Shown here: positions 12,019 to 12,227 of the stretch, in pieces | Numbering within the stretch: the first letter of the stretch is position 1 | Layout of the letters: the number at the start of each line of letters is the position of its first letter | Origin: a bacterium UBA2219 | GTDB lineage: Bacteria > Desulfobacterota > Deferrimicrobia > Deferrimicrobiales > Deferrimicrobiaceae | Direction of reading: 5' to 3' | DNA: 12,227 nucleotides | NCBI GenBank assembly: GCA_002327765.1 | Contig: DCUH01000109.1 | Location: 1 to 12,227, forward strand | Translations under genes and position numbers: made by a program | Notes under the pieces: generated by a model | What the model saw: the letters and a program-made list of their open reading frames with translations, nothing else | What the model was told of the DNA's origin: nothing | Database searches by the model: none

Positions 12019-12227
12019 ATTTCGAGTGGTGCCGAAGAGGGGAGTTGAACTCCAAGGCGGCGCCGAGCGATCAGCGAGGAAAAGCCGCCAGGGATGGCGG
12101 CGACAGCCGCCGCGGCCGCCGGCGGAGCGAGCACATGGATGTGCGAGCGCGAGCCGGTCAACTCCCCTCTTCCCCGCGTATATGGCCGTGCCAAAGATAC
12201 CCAAAGGTGACTCCCGTTTTTATTTCG
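12000..12227. repeat. tRNA-derived repeat segment with GGA-loop hairpins
   Basis: A 25-bp string, the 3' half of the terminator plus the following bases, occurs at 12000-12024 and again at 12203-12227 (period 203 bp). Between the copies are an exact inverted copy of the last 24 nt of tRNA-Leu (12027-12050), a 15-bp inverted repeat (GAAGAGGGGAGTTGA 12034-12048; its complement at 12158-12172), and two perfect hairpins, GCCGCCA-GGGA-TGGCGGC (12084-12101) and GCACA-TGGA-TGTGC (12131-12144). No coding gene is seen. The window stops at the end of the second copy, so a tandem array cannot be ruled out. Confidence 0.75.

Noticed and set aside
11920..12204. Minus-strand open frames of 94 and 66 aa across attR and the repeat segment
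   Set aside because: They read through the tRNA remnant, the terminator and inverted repeats; no ribosome site or domain.
1..12227. CRISPR array, transposase/IS, toxin-antitoxin pair, restriction or other named defence genes
   Set aside because: No regularly spaced repeat-spacer pattern, no DDE or HUH transposase motif, no recognisable toxin beside the RHH gene, and no methylase, nuclease or NTPase signature seen in any supported frame of the element.

Overview
The window is GC-rich bacterial chromosome. The conserved part is a leftward host operon, rnr (RNase R), a CheY-like response regulator, then valS, followed by a tRNA-Leu(CAG) gene. The protein sequences and the response-regulator type (receiver, long Pro/Glu/Ala linker, conserved C-terminal helix) suggest a deltaproteobacterial-type lineage (Desulfobacterota or relatives). 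That is an impression from sequence style, not a database result.

Region 1 (1-3811): valS N-terminus, response regulator and rnr, all on the minus strand. The response regulator and valS overlap by ATGA. Upstream, in the other direction, lies the promoter of tRNA-Leu.

Region 2 (3844-11975): an integrated element of about 8.08 kb, which is the main content of the window. A tyrosine integrase gene abuts tRNA-Leu. The last 57 bp of the tRNA, from the anticodon loop to CCA, recur at 11919-11975 with one mismatch. These are attL and attR, with crossover in the anticodon loop. A near-identical GTGCCAC-tttt-GTGCCAC motif lies close to each end (candidate integrase arm sites), and a third, inverted copy lies in the middle. 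The element carries int, a small orf and xis, then a divergent ribbon-helix-helix gene. A long leftward run of tightly overlapping small genes follows: XRE repressor-like, excisionase-like HTH, duplicated-Cys protein, replication-organizer-like winged-helix protein, phage-type HTH protein, several unknowns and two zinc-ribbon proteins. At the attR end sits a possible cargo pair: a HExxH metallopeptidase-like protein and a 351-aa protein with a LuxR/sigma-region-4-type HTH, the latter unusually AT-rich. I see no capsid, portal, terminase large subunit, tail, lysis or conjugation gene, so the element looks like a phage-satellite-type or minimal integrative element with its own replication initiator.

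Region 3 (11976-12227): the original host tRNA terminator, pushed 8 kb away from its tRNA by the integration. It is followed by a structured segment of about 200 bp made from inverted pieces of the tRNA 3' end and hairpins with GGA loops. The segment is flanked by 25-bp copies of the terminator 3' half, and it runs to the window end.

How it works together (inference): int and xis drive integration and excision at tRNA-Leu. The RHH and XRE proteins probably set the lysogeny/induction switch over the AT-rich divergent region at 5554-5655. The winged-helix protein probably starts replication at an origin in or beside its gene. The int-proximal terminator at 3910-3940 lets the rebuilt tRNA gene still terminate properly.
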